Assembly (NCBI RefSeq): GCF_051201625.1
Contig: NZ_CP179203.1
Coordinates: 1,178,001-1,242,000 of the forward strand
DNA: 64,000 bases
From: Shimia sp051201625
GTDB lineage: Bacteria > Pseudomonadota > Alphaproteobacteria > Rhodobacterales > Rhodobacteraceae
Direction of reading: 5' to 3'
In this document: piece by piece, positions 43,970 to 53,623 of the stretch
Layout of the letters: each line of letters starts with the position of its first letter
Numbering within the stretch: position 1 is the first letter of the stretch
The notes under the pieces: generated by a model
The model's input: only the letters and a program-made list of their open reading frames with translations
The model's database searches: none
Told to the model about the DNA's origin: nothing
Made by a program: the position numbers and the translations under genes

Positions 43970-44058
43970 CCTTAATTCACCTTTTTTAGCACGTAATTGA
44001 TATGCGCCTGCGGTTCATGAGTGTCAAGGTTTTGAACGGTTCTAAAAATCCATCACAC

Positions 44059-44514
44059 TCAAGTGACGGCCTCAAGCTGTTCTTTTGAGAGGTCGCCGGG
44101 AACAATCGTAATTGGGACAGGTAGGCTACCAGCGTTACGTGACAGCTGAGAAACTAGAGGACCTGGTCCTTTGCGGTCGTTACCGGCGCCAAGGACCAGA
44201 ACGCCTATTTCAGGGTCCTCTTTGATTTCCGATAGAATTTCTGAAACTGGCTCACCTTCCCGAATTGTGAGTATTGGATCCACATCCAGCCGATCACGCA
44301 TCCATTTGGCAAAAACTTCAAAATGCACGTTAATACGTTCGCGGGCTTCTTCTCTCATTATGTCACTAACGCCAATCCAATGATTAAATTCCTCCGGTGG
44401 GATAACCGATAGAATTTTTACCCCACCCCCAGTATTAGAAGCACGCATCGCAGCAAACCGCATGGCATTTAGGCATTCGCGGCTGTCATCTAGCACTACA
44501 AGAAACTTACGCAT
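44059..44514 (-). CDS. universal stress protein family
   Basis: 151 residues from the ATG at 44512-44514 with GGAG upstream. A longer frame to 44664 would run into ilvE and is rejected. UspA fold: MRKFLVVLDDSRECLNAMRFA at the start and LVLGAGNDRKGPGPLVSQLSR near the end, a partly conserved ATP-binding loop. Role in stress survival is inferred from the family. It lies 70 bases after ilvE on the same strand. Confidence 0.85.
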   Translation of the reverse strand: MRKFLVVLDDSRECLNAMRFAAMRASNTGGGVKILSVIPPEEFNHWIGVSDIMREEARERINVHFEVFAKWMRDRLDVDPILTIREGEPVSEILSEIKEDPEIGVLVLGAGNDRKGPGPLVSQLSRNAGSLPVPITIVPGDLSKEQLEAVT

Positions 44515-44584
44515 TTTTGCACTCCGTATCTTTTGCAGATCATGACCGCTTGAGACAACTTGCGCAACTGATCTTTGATTAAGT

Positions 44585-45448
44585 TCACACAGAAGAACGT
44601 GCCCAATCCCAGTACATTTCGCGCACCTGTCGAGCGATTGGCCCCACCTCGTACTTCCGATCATCGAAGGCTGTGACAGGTGTCACTTTGTTCATATTTC
44701 CGGTCATGAACACTTCGTCGGCTCGGACAAAATCGTCAAAACTGAGCACGGTTTCTTGAACGCTCACGCCATTCGCCTGAAGATTACAAATGTGGCGGGA
44801 TCGCGTGATTCCTGCAAGAAATGTTCCGTTAGGGATAGGTGTGAAGACTTCGCCATCCCGTACCATGAAGATATTAGCGGTCGCAGTCTCGGCAACGTTG
44901 CCCATGGCATCGGCGACCAATGCATTGGAGAATCCTTTACTACGGGCTTCACTCAACATTCGGGCGTTATTTGGATAAAGACAACCAGCTTTGGCATTCA
45001 CCACGGCGTCCTCCAGTACTGGCCGCCTAAATCGGGTGCGGGTCAACGTCACTGAAGTGTCGGGTCCTGCCAAAGGAATTTGCTCCAGACAAATTGCAAA
45101 ACCGGTCTCATCTTGGCTTGGTACGATTGCCGTAATGTCCCCACCTATGCCCCAATACATGGGCCTAATATAGACTGCGCTTCGCTGATTGTAGGCTTTT
45201 ACTCCTTCGCGAATGATATCTATCATTTCACCTACAGCCACTGTCGGCTTAAGCATAAGCGCTTTGGCTGACTGGTTCACACGTGCGCAGTGTTTGTCTA
45301 GATCTGGCACCATGCCATCAAAAAAACGTGCACCGTCAAATGCATTGCTGCCCAACCATGCGCCATGATCAGCCGCACGAATTATTGGAGCGTCGCCGTC
45401 GTACCATGAGCCATTGAAATATGTACGAATATTAGTACCGACGGCCAT
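44585..45448 (-). CDS. ilvE: branched-chain amino acid aminotransferase (class IV PLP)
   Basis: 287 residues from the ATG at 45446-45448, with GAGGAG six bases upstream. A second ATG at 45454 sits right on that site. Class IV fold: the DHGAWLGSNAFDGARFF block, the PLP lysine in DAVVNAKAGCLYPNNARML and GNVAETATANIFMVRDGEV, GITRSRH and MTGNMNKVTPVTAFDDRK. It would transaminate Leu, Ile and Val. Related class IV enzymes (D-amino acid transaminase, ADC lyase) differ, but the motif set favours IlvE-like. Confidence 0.85.
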   Translation of the reverse strand: MAVGTNIRTYFNGSWYDGDAPIIRAADHGAWLGSNAFDGARFFDGMVPDLDKHCARVNQSAKALMLKPTVAVGEMIDIIREGVKAYNQRSAVYIRPMYWGIGGDITAIVPSQDETGFAICLEQIPLAGPDTSVTLTRTRFRRPVLEDAVVNAKAGCLYPNNARMLSEARSKGFSNALVADAMGNVAETATANIFMVRDGEVFTPIPNGTFLAGITRSRHICNLQANGVSVQETVLSFDDFVRADEVFMTGNMNKVTPVTAFDDRKYEVGPIARQVREMYWDWARSSV

Positions 45449-45510
45449 AGGCATCTCCTCTGTTCTTGGTTTGGAGCGTAGGCTCACACGCGAACGCCGT
45501 CCACAAAGAA

Positions 45511-45540
45511 AACCCTCTGCAAAGCTAATGCTGCAGGTTT
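45511..45540 (-). terminator. possible trpS terminator / ilvE leader hairpin
   Basis: On the minus strand AAACCTGCA and TGCAGAGGGTT form a stem (CTGCA/TGCAG perfect, outer CC/GG with a bulge), followed by TTTTCTTT. It lies about 100 bases past the trpS stop and 63 bases before the ilvE start. Confidence 0.4.
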
Positions 45541-45639
45541 CAAGGAAACCGAGTATATCATAGTGGCCATGCGGCCATTTACGTACAAAAAAATGCCAAG
45601 TTTATGCTCGAATTATTAATCGAGAGCTTGCAACAAAGC

Positions 45640-46680
45640 CTAGTTCGACGAAATCATTCCAACGATGTCGTAAGTTTTCTTGAGAATTGGCGTGGCAATA
45701 GCGCGGGCTTGCTCCGCGCCGTGACTCAGAATCCGATCAATTTCCACTGAGTCCAACATAAGGCGTGCCATTTCCATCGAGATTGGGGCAAGTTTTTCGA
45801 CGGCCAACTCTGAAAGAGCAGGTTTGAACTCTGAAAACTGTTTGCCACCAAAATCACGCAACACGGTGCCCACTGGCTGCTCTGCAAGCGCGGAATAAAT
45901 GTTTATTAAATTGCGTGCTTCGGGACGGCCCTCAAGTCCCTGTTCCTCTGAAGGAAGGGCATCCGGATCAGTTTTGGCCTTGCGGATTTTTTTTGCGATC
46001 GTGTCCGTGTCATCCGTCATATTGATGCGGCTTGCATCTGAGGGGTCTGACTTGGACATTTTCTTAGACCCGTCCCTGAGCGACATGACGCGCGTTGCGG
46101 TGCCCTCGATCACAGGCTCGGTTATTGGGAAAAAATCAATACCATAATCGTGGTTGAACTTGATAGCTACGTCGCGCGTCAACTCCAAATGCTGCTTTTG
46201 ATCTTCACCGACTGGCACATGCGTGGCATGATATATTAAAATGTCGGCTGCCATAAGGGCAGGGTAGGCGAATAGGCCAAGCGAAGCATTTTGCTGGTTT
46301 TTGCCGGCTTTGTCCTTCCATTGTGTCATGCGCTGCATCCATCCCATGCGGGCAACACAATTGAAGATCCAAGCGAGCTGGGCGTGCTCCGGCGCCTGAC
46401 TTTGGTTAAAAAGGATTGATTGGTTTGGATCGATTCCGGCAGCGATAAACCCAGCGCAAAGTTCGCGCGTGGCGTGGCGTAGTTTTTCAGGATCCTGCCA
46501 GACCGTGATAGCATGCAGGTCGACCATGCAATAGACGGTCTCAAATGAACCTTCGTTTTGCATATCAACAAAGCGCTTCATCGCGCCGAGATAATTACCA
46601 AGGGTCAAGCCACCCGAGGGCTGGATACCCGAGAAAACGCGCTGAGCGAATTCAGAGGACGTGTGGACCGCCTCATTCAT
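45640..46680 (-). CDS. trpS: tryptophanyl-tRNA synthetase
   Basis: 346 residues. Class I synthetase with the HIGH equivalent SGIQPSGGLTLGNYLGA near residue 20 and the KMSKS motif intact in DGSKKMSKSDPSD. It charges tRNA-Trp. It is divergent from the rhomboid-like gene; in Roseobacters it is commonly near murJ, as here. Confidence 0.95.
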   Translation of the reverse strand: MNEAVHTSSEFAQRVFSGIQPSGGLTLGNYLGAMKRFVDMQNEGSFETVYCMVDLHAITVWQDPEKLRHATRELCAGFIAAGIDPNQSILFNQSQAPEHAQLAWIFNCVARMGWMQRMTQWKDKAGKNQQNASLGLFAYPALMAADILIYHATHVPVGEDQKQHLELTRDVAIKFNHDYGIDFFPITEPVIEGTATRVMSLRDGSKKMSKSDPSDASRINMTDDTDTIAKKIRKAKTDPDALPSEEQGLEGRPEARNLINIYSALAEQPVGTVLRDFGGKQFSEFKPALSELAVEKLAPISMEMARLMLDSVEIDRILSHGAEQARAIATPILKKTYDIVGMISSN

Positions 46681-46756
46681 AAGGTTAGTACTCCGTCTGG
46701 ATTTACATGCTTGCTTGCCTTACCCATGAGGTGAATCGCCGTCAAGGAGCGTCAAC

Positions 46757-47443
46757 ATGAGTAGTTCAAAACCACAAGGGCCGATAAATCCGTTGCCACC
46801 GATCATCGCGGCCTTATTTTTGATTGTGGTGGGAATTGAAGCCATGTTCTGGCTGGGCAGCAAGGGCTTAATTGGGGGACCCGATGCGATTGGCTGGCGT
46901 CTAAATGCAATTCAAAAATATGCTTTTTCGACAGATATTTTTAATTGGATGATGGTCAATGGCCGCTGGCCAATAGAACATCTCTGGCGGTTTGTAAGTT
47001 ATGCTTTCATCCATGCAAACTTCACTCACGCCCTTTTTGGGGGGGTTTTGTTATTGGCAATGGGCAAGATGGTCGGAGAAGTTTTTTCGTCGATCGCAAC
47101 ACTGCTACTATTTCTTTTGTCGAGCGCGGTTGGCGCGCTAGGTTATGCTCTTATCACAGGAAGCACTATACCCTTGATTGGTTCTTATCCGGGAGTTTAT
47201 GGGCTAATCGGAGCGTTCACATTTTTGCTTTGGATACAGCTGGGTTTGGTCGGTGCTCCTCAGGCCCGAGCGTTTTCGTTGATAGGGATGTTAGTAGCGA
47301 TTCAGTTAGTATTCGGACTGCTGTTTAACAGCAATCCAGACTGGGTTGCCGACGTTTGCGGGTTCGCAACCGGGTTCCTGCTATCTTTTTTATTGGTGCC
47401 GGGTGGTTGGCAACGGATCCGCGACAAAATCCGTCGCCAATAA
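46757..47443 (+). CDS. rhomboid-family membrane protein, catalytic residues missing
   Basis: 228 residues, six or more membrane helices; HLWRFVSYAFIHANFTHALFG is the conserved L1/TM2 rhomboid segment. Aligned with E. coli GlpG, the GxSG active-site serine is replaced: the stretch reads GSYPGVYGLIG with Tyr144 at the serine position. The TM6 histidine is Asp199 in VADVCGFATGF, and the oxyanion Asn in TM2 is Gly95. All three active-site residues are therefore lost, so this should be a pseudoprotease, not a protease. It converges on the hdeD-like gene, whose stop lies 2 bases away. Confidence 0.85.
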   Translation: MSSSKPQGPINPLPPIIAALFLIVVGIEAMFWLGSKGLIGGPDAIGWRLNAIQKYAFSTDIFNWMMVNGRWPIEHLWRFVSYAFIHANFTHALFGGVLLLAMGKMVGEVFSSIATLLLFLLSSAVGALGYALITGSTIPLIGSYPGVYGLIGAFTFLLWIQLGLVGAPQARAFSLIGMLVAIQLVFGLLFNSNPDWVADVCGFATGFLLSFLLVPGGWQRIRDKIRRQ

Positions 47444-47444
47444 A

Positions 47445-47963
47445 TCAAGTTTTAGCGTTTTTGCCGACCAACGCCAGTGCGATTGCGCTGACCCCATTGG
47501 ACAAAAGTTCGATACCCAGCATGATACCTAGCACGACCTCGGCTGACTGTGGGAAGTTTGACAGCACCATCACGCCCAATACGATAGACACCAATCCAGA
47601 TAGGATTAGTGCGCTTCGCAGAGGGCCCTCAGCATTAGCAAACCCAACCCAAGCTTTAAAAATGCCCGAAACAAGGAACATGACACCGGCAATCATTGTG
47701 AGTGTAATCAATCCCTCCATGGGTTTGGCTACAATATTAATACCGATTATCAAGGCGACTAAGCCGATCAAGGTTCCCAGCAACTTGCTACCAGTACCCT
47801 CTGCTTGGAGGCCAGCTATTATTTGAAGAGCGCCAAGAATTAAAAAGCTCCATCCTGCGATCAATGTGGCTGTTAACGATGCGGCGAATGGGTTTAACAG
47901 CGCAATAATTCCTGCAATCAATGACATGATGCCGATGAAAATCATTACAATCCAATTAGACAT
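47445..47963 (-). CDS. HdeD-family membrane protein
   Basis: 172 residues from the ATG at 47961-47963 behind GGAGAGAGAG. A longer frame to 48068 overlaps murJ and is rejected. Six membrane helices in three hairpins with repeated GxxxxxxG motifs (IMSLIAGIIALLNPFAA, LGALQIIAGLQ), the DUF308/HdeD layout. In Escherichia HdeD belongs to acid resistance; the role here is unknown. Confidence 0.85.
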   Translation of the reverse strand: MSNWIVMIFIGIMSLIAGIIALLNPFAASLTATLIAGWSFLILGALQIIAGLQAEGTGSKLLGTLIGLVALIIGINIVAKPMEGLITLTMIAGVMFLVSGIFKAWVGFANAEGPLRSALILSGLVSIVLGVMVLSNFPQSAEVVLGIMLGIELLSNGVSAIALALVGKNAKT

Positions 47964-48045
47964 TTCTCTCTCTCTCCTGTTCTGTTCCACGTTTACAGAT
48001 GTAACGGCAGTTCGAGGGTGGTGGGCAACAGTTTTTTTGCTTTTA

Positions 48046-49590
48046 TTAAAAAGATCGGCGCGCAGCACTTTTTAGGTCAGAAAAACGGAAGGCGTGGGTC
48101 ACGTGTGCACTGACGAAATAGGCAACGCCACCTGAACTTATCAAAGCCAGTAGAGCCACGTACCGCCAGCCGGCCTGACCCAGCCATGGACTCAGGATCA
48201 AGGTTACCGCCCAAAGGACAGCGGCCATGACTGCTGAGCAAAGACAAATCATCCATAAGCGTTTGCGTAGACGATCATCAAATTTTGCTACTGGGCCAAA
48301 CCGACGGGCACCAATGCCGAGTTGTACTACCATCACCCAAGCTGAAGCTGATGTGGCCACTGCGGGGGCCATCCAACCCAGTAATGGAGACAGGCCAAAT
48401 GCAAGAGCAGCATTAATGATCATCGCCGTAAGTGCATAATAAAAAGGGGTTTTTGTATCATTCTGGGCAAAGAATAATGGTTGCAGCAGCTTTTGTAATA
48501 CAAAGGCCGGCAGACCGACGCCATAAATAGCAACGGCGGCGGCGATTGCAGCACTGTCGTCTGGCGTTGTCGCGCCGCGCTCGAAAAGCACCGACACCAG
48601 CGGCAAAGGAATAACCAGCAGCGCAACTGCGCACGGCACTGTCAGAAAAAAAGTGAACTCGCCGGCGCGTGAGAACGCATAACGTGCGCCCTTTTCATCA
48701 TTAGCTTTAAGGCGGCGAGACAGATCTGGCAGCAGCACAATACCGACTGCGATACCCACAACGCCGAGTGGAAGTTGGTAAAGTCTGTCAGCGGCGAATA
48801 GCCAACTAACAGCTCCAGGCGTGGTCGACGCCACGATTTGTCCAACGACTAGGTTGATCTGCATGACACCTGATGCAAGTGCCGCTGGGACGGCGACGTA
48901 AACCATCTTGCGCATATCTTTGGTCCATCGCGGTAAACCGGGTCTTAAACTCAGTCCTGCTCGTGTTGCAGCGATCCAAACTAGTGACAATTGCGCAACG
49001 CCTGCAACGGGGATTGTCCAGACCAGCCACTTTACCACATCCCCGCCAACTGTTGCTCCGATGATCAAGACCGGAACAACTAGGGCGTTCAGTAGAACAG
49101 GAGCTGCTGCTGCCGCTGCAAACCTTCCTGTGGCGTTTAGCGCTCCTGAAAATAGGGCAGCGAGCGACATGCAGAGGATATAGGGAAAAACAATTCGACC
49201 AAAGCCAACCGTCATGTCAAAACGCTCGTCCCCGTAGAATCCTGCTGCAGTCACCCAGACCAGCGCGGGCATAAAGATCATTGCAACTGCAGTTAGCAGT
49301 AGAACAGCCGTTGCCAGAAAATTAAATGCGTCGTTAGCAAAGGCCAGCGCGTCCTCTCCGGCTTCGTATTTCTGCGAGAAGAGTGGTACGAATGCTGCAT
49401 TAAATGCACCTTCTGCAAAGAATCGACGAAACATGTTTGGCAAGCGGAACGCCGCCACAAAGGCGTCAAGTGCGACGCCTGGTCCAAGATAGTTGAGGAT
49501 CAAAATCTCGCGTACAAAGCCTAAAATCCGGCTCATCAATGTCCAAAAACCAACGGTTAGAAAACTGCGTATAAGCCGGATAGGTTTCAA
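48046..49590 (-). CDS. murJ: lipid II flippase MurJ
   Basis: 514 residues with about 14 membrane helices. Opening motif SRILGFVREILILNYLGPG, then AFRLPNMFRRFFAEGAFNAAFVPLF, the highly conserved MurJ/MviN N-terminus. It moves lipid II across the inner membrane for peptidoglycan synthesis. It overlaps the end of glnD by 4 bases, so it is the third gene of the lppC-glnD-murJ operon. Confidence 0.95.
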   Translation of the reverse strand: MKPIRLIRSFLTVGFWTLMSRILGFVREILILNYLGPGVALDAFVAAFRLPNMFRRFFAEGAFNAAFVPLFSQKYEAGEDALAFANDAFNFLATAVLLLTAVAMIFMPALVWVTAAGFYGDERFDMTVGFGRIVFPYILCMSLAALFSGALNATGRFAAAAAAPVLLNALVVPVLIIGATVGGDVVKWLVWTIPVAGVAQLSLVWIAATRAGLSLRPGLPRWTKDMRKMVYVAVPAALASGVMQINLVVGQIVASTTPGAVSWLFAADRLYQLPLGVVGIAVGIVLLPDLSRRLKANDEKGARYAFSRAGEFTFFLTVPCAVALLVIPLPLVSVLFERGATTPDDSAAIAAAVAIYGVGLPAFVLQKLLQPLFFAQNDTKTPFYYALTAMIINAALAFGLSPLLGWMAPAVATSASAWVMVVQLGIGARRFGPVAKFDDRLRKRLWMICLCSAVMAAVLWAVTLILSPWLGQAGWRYVALLALISSGGVAYFVSAHVTHAFRFSDLKSAARRSF

Positions 49591-52398
49591 GATCTGGCCC
49601 TCTCCGCGCCTTTTTCGATTGCAGCTAGCAATCGTTTTTCAAGCGTCCGTTGCTTATTGGTGGAATAAAATTTTAAACCAAACATGTCCTTGACGTAAAA
49701 ACTGTCGACTGCCTGCTCGCCGTACGTCGCGATGACAGCAGAGGCAATGTATACGTTCGCGTTGGCGAGAGTGCGCGTTAAGTCGAAAAGCAAACCCGCT
49801 CGATCCCTGGTATCGACCTCTATTATTGTATAGATCTCAGAACCCTCATTATCGAAGGTAATCGTTGTGGGGACTTTAAACGCGCGTTCGCGCTTTTTGA
49901 TGGCATCGCGTGATTTAATAGCCTCGCCCGGGACGACTTCGCCGGCGAGTGTCCGATCAATCACCTTGCGAAGCCGCGGCAGTCGCGAGGACTCGTATGG
50001 TCGACCATCTGAATCTTGCACCCAGAAGGCGGCTGTGGCGTAACCGTCTTTGGAGGTGAATGTGCGTGCGTCCACCACGTTAGCTCCAACGAGCGCAAGC
50101 GCTCCGGCGAGCCTTGAGAAAATGCCCGGGTGGTCGGCAAGCGCGAAACAAACCCGAGTAGCATCACGATCTTCATCTGGATGCAGGTCAATCCTTATCT
50201 CGTCGTCATTTATGCCATGCAGTAGACTAGCAAACACCTTGTGTGCCGTTGTGTGCAGTCCTTGCCAGTATGGATCGTAGTGCCGCCCCGTTTCTAGTTT
50301 GAGATCCTTTGGCGCCCAGTTTGACAATTCGGTACGCAGCATTTTTTTGGCCTCGGTACCGCGATTCTCGCGAGTGATTGCCTCCAGGCCGTTCTCCAGA
50401 ACGAGCCGAGTCTGTCGATAAAGTGCCCGTAGAAGAACTGCTTTCCAGTTGTTCCATGTGTCTGGTCCAACGCCGCGGATATCACAGACGGTGAGTACCG
50501 TGAGTAAATTAAGTCGGTCAACGGTCGACACTGCTTTAGCGAAATCGCGTACCGTTCTAGGATCGGCGATGTCGCGTTTCTGAGCCATATCTGACATCAG
50601 CAAATGATGCCGAACAAGCCACTCAACGGTTTCGCATTCTGATTTGGGCAATCCCAACTTCGGGGCAACACGACGGGTAATCTGGGCACCAAGAATTGAA
50701 TGATCGATATCGCGCCCCTTGCCAATATCGTGCAACAGAAGAGCTACCATCAAGACTTCTTCGATTGATGCCAGATCTGAGGATGTCGCTGGACAAGGGT
50801 AGTTCATTTGTCAGTTCGTCGCGTTCGATCCGATCCAGATTGGCAACGACCTGAATCGTGTGTTCGTCCACTGTGTATGAGTGGTACATGTTGAACTGCA
50901 TCATCGCTACGATTGGTTCGAATTCTGGAATGAAAGCGGCCAAAACTCCAAGCTCATTCATACGCCTGAGTGCTCTTTCGGGATTTCCGTGCTTTAGCAA
51001 TAGATCCAAAAATATCCGACGCGCTTCTTTGTTCTTGCGAACATCTTCGTCAATCAGTTGAAGATTACGTGTTACAAGGCGCATGGCGTCCGGATGGATC
51101 AACAGGCCGGTTCGCAACCCTTCTTCAAAAATACGTAATAAGTTTACTTTATCGTTCAGGAAGGTGGTGTCGTTCGCAATGGCTAAGCGGTTGTGAATGA
51201 CCGTATACTCTGACTTGACTCTGGGCCGGCGTCTAAAGATGCGTTCCAGCAAGGGCGCAGATTTCGCGTGAATAGCTTCAAGTCGAGTCAACAGGATGCG
51301 TGTTAAATCGCCCACAGAGGTTGCCTGCCGGAAATAATCCTGCATGAAATGTTCGACTGCCCTGCGCCCGCCTTTGTCGCGGTAGCCCATGCGCTCTGCC
51401 ACCTCAACCTGAACATCGAAGCTGAGTACCTCAACCGGACGACCCGTAATCAAGTGTAGATGACCGCGTACTGCCCAAAGAAACTTTTGCGCACGAAGGA
51501 ACATTTCTAGTTCGTCGCGCCGCAGAGCATCTTTATCAACTAGTTCAGACACCTCCTGAACGTGATAAACATATTTTGCGATCCAGAATAATGATTGTAG
51601 ATCGCGCAGTCCGCCCTTGCCCTCTTTCACATTTGGCTCGACCACATAACGAGCGCCCTGTTTCAAATGGCGTGCTTCTCTTTCCGCGAGTTTAGCCTCG
51701 ATGAATTCTTGCTCTGTGCCTGTAAATAATTCATCTTGAAGCCGCTGATTAAGTTCCTCATTTAAAGGTAGAAATCCATCCAAAAAACGATTTTCTAGAA
51801 GAGATGTTCGTATTGTTTGATCTTCACGCCCAAGCCGCAGACAGTCTTTGACAGTGCGACTAGCGTGGCCGACTTTGAGCCGGAGATCCCAGAGGATGTA
51901 CAGCATTGATTCAATTACGCTCTCAGCCCATGGGGTTATTTTGTATGGCGTCAGAAAGAGCAAATCGACATCAGATTGCGGCGCCATTTCACCGCGCCCG
52001 TACCCGCCTACGGCGAATAGCGCCAGTCGTTCACCTTCAGTCGGCGTTTGCAGAGGGTGTAAATATTTTGTTGCTACTAAGTAAGCACTGCCCACCAAAC
52101 AGTCAGTCAGCCAAGTGTACGACCGCGTCATTTGACGCGACTCGAAAGGCTTGCCAGTAAATGTAGCAGCGATTTTTTCAACAGCCTCTTTCCGCACGGC
52201 CGAGAGCAATTTTACCACCTCACCGCGAAATGCGCGATTATCCATACCTTTGGCTGCCAAAGTTTCCACTGCAGCAGTGATAGTTTCACCACTGAAGATT
52301 TCGTGCGGATCGCAAATGAGCCCACGTTTTGGCAGTGGGCGGAAAGGAGCGCTCAGCTTAAAGGCCGGCGCCACCGAAACGTTTTGGGGCAGGGTCAA
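49587..52398 (-). pseudogene. glnD: bifunctional PII uridylyltransferase/uridylyl-removing enzyme GlnD, one-base frameshift
   Basis: The gene is split between two frames. The 5' part (52398 down to ~50760, about 550 residues) holds the nucleotidyltransferase motif GGYGRGEMAPQSDVDLLFLTP and the start of the HD domain (YHSYTVDEHTIQVV). The 3' part (~50755 to 49587) holds LLHDIGKGRDIDHSILG and two ACT domains. Frame 1 reads SGINRR and the next frame continues VLMVALLLHDIGKG; removing one base of the plus-strand cttct run at 50756-50760 restores a protein of about 936 residues, the normal length. It may be a sequencing error or a recent mutation. The start (TTG at 52398, or a later GTG) is uncertain and overlaps lppC by up to 41 bases. 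Confidence 0.85.
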
Positions 52399-53530
52399 TA
52401 ATCACAACCTTTTTGTCACGGATCGAGGCGATGGCCAAACCGCGTTCATTAGTGCCGTCAGTGCGTAGGCGAAAAATCCCGTTCACACCCTGAAATCCAG
52501 CACTTTGGGTCAGAGCACCCGTTGTCAACGCGTCGCGTTTTCCGGATTTGACCAGTGCACCGATTGCAGCAATGCCATCGTAAGCAAGGCCACCAATCGG
52601 GTGTGGCAGACCGCCATAGGTCTGTGCATAACGAGTTTGAAATTGCTCATTCAATGTGGGGTCGGGCATCGCAAACCAGCCACCTTGCACACCGGGTAAC
52701 TCGAGAGTTTGCGCAGGTATATCCCAGCGAGTAAGGCCAATAAATTGGGTGGTCGCGGGGCTTAGACCAGCCTCTGGCAGTAATTGAGAAATCAATGGCA
52801 AGGCGCCCGAGGTCTCAGACGTAAGAAACACTGCATTTGCACTGTTTTGGTCCGCCGTGAGCTTGATTTGAGACGCTGCGGCAATCACGCCTTCTTGTGA
52901 AAACTGATAAGCTACCGTTCCCGCATCACTCGCTCTTTGACGAGATATTGCTGCGAGAACTGCATTACGTCCAACCTGTCCAGACACATTATCTGCATGG
53001 ACAGTGAGTATCTGATCTCTTCCGTTGCTGCGGGCATAGCTCACAAGCCTATCAGCAGTGTTGTCAAATGTTGGGCCCAAAACGAAAAGATTTCCGCCCG
53101 CGACGGACGTGTTGTTCGAGAAAGCCAGAACGTTGATGTTTCGATTGGCTACGGCCTTTGCCGCAGCATTTGCAGATTCAGCGAATACTGGTCCCAGTAT
53201 TATTTTTGCCCCTTCATTGACAGCTTGAATTGCCGCGGCGCCTGCTGCATTTGCGTCACCTACAGTTGAATATACTCGTAAGTCGATTTTTACGCCTTGT
53301 AGATCTATAATTGCGAGTTTCGCTGCATTTTCAAGGCTTTGGGCAAGGATCGCCTCACCGCCTTCACTCGATCCCTTGGGTATGAGAAGCGCAATGGGAA
53401 CTGGCGCTCCGGTGGCGATGGTTGGGCCCGTACTGGTGCTCGTTCCGGTACATGCAACGACGGCCATACTGGTAAGGGCAAGTAAAGCCCCTTTTAGAAA
53501 CTCGCGGGTCGGTTTAAGAAAAACAAACAT
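52358..53530 (-). CDS. penicillin-binding protein activator / LppC-like lipoprotein
   Basis: 390 residues. Lipoprotein signal with lipobox VVAC (Cys at residue 27), a Ser/Thr-rich linker, then a periplasmic-binding-protein type I fold: PIALLIPKGS, GAKIILGPVFAES, NINVLAFSNNTSVAGGN, HPIGGLAYDGIAAI. This matches the YraM/LpoA-like proteins that activate penicillin-binding proteins; amino-acid ABC binding proteins share the fold but lack this context. First gene of an operon with glnD and murJ, and divergent from rsmI, as in many Proteobacteria. Confidence 0.82.
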   Translation of the reverse strand: MFVFLKPTREFLKGALLALTSMAVVACTGTSTSTGPTIATGAPVPIALLIPKGSSEGGEAILAQSLENAAKLAIIDLQGVKIDLRVYSTVGDANAAGAAAIQAVNEGAKIILGPVFAESANAAAKAVANRNINVLAFSNNTSVAGGNLFVLGPTFDNTADRLVSYARSNGRDQILTVHADNVSGQVGRNAVLAAISRQRASDAGTVAYQFSQEGVIAAASQIKLTADQNSANAVFLTSETSGALPLISQLLPEAGLSPATTQFIGLTRWDIPAQTLELPGVQGGWFAMPDPTLNEQFQTRYAQTYGGLPHPIGGLAYDGIAAIGALVKSGKRDALTTGALTQSAGFQGVNGIFRLRTDGTNERGLAIASIRDKKVVIIDPAPKRFGGAGL

Positions 53531-53623
53531 TATAAAATCTCCAATCCCGGTGGCTCGGCTCTTTAATTGTGATCAAACCGCCAACTGTGGGGATAATAGC
53601 CGACCATAGAGGCGGGTCCAGAG

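Noticed and set aside
53568..53578. TTGTGATCAAA between the LppC-like gene and rsmI as another TGTGATCACA operator
   Set aside because: It is a single imperfect copy without a partner at two helical turns, so it does not fit the suc/sdh pattern.
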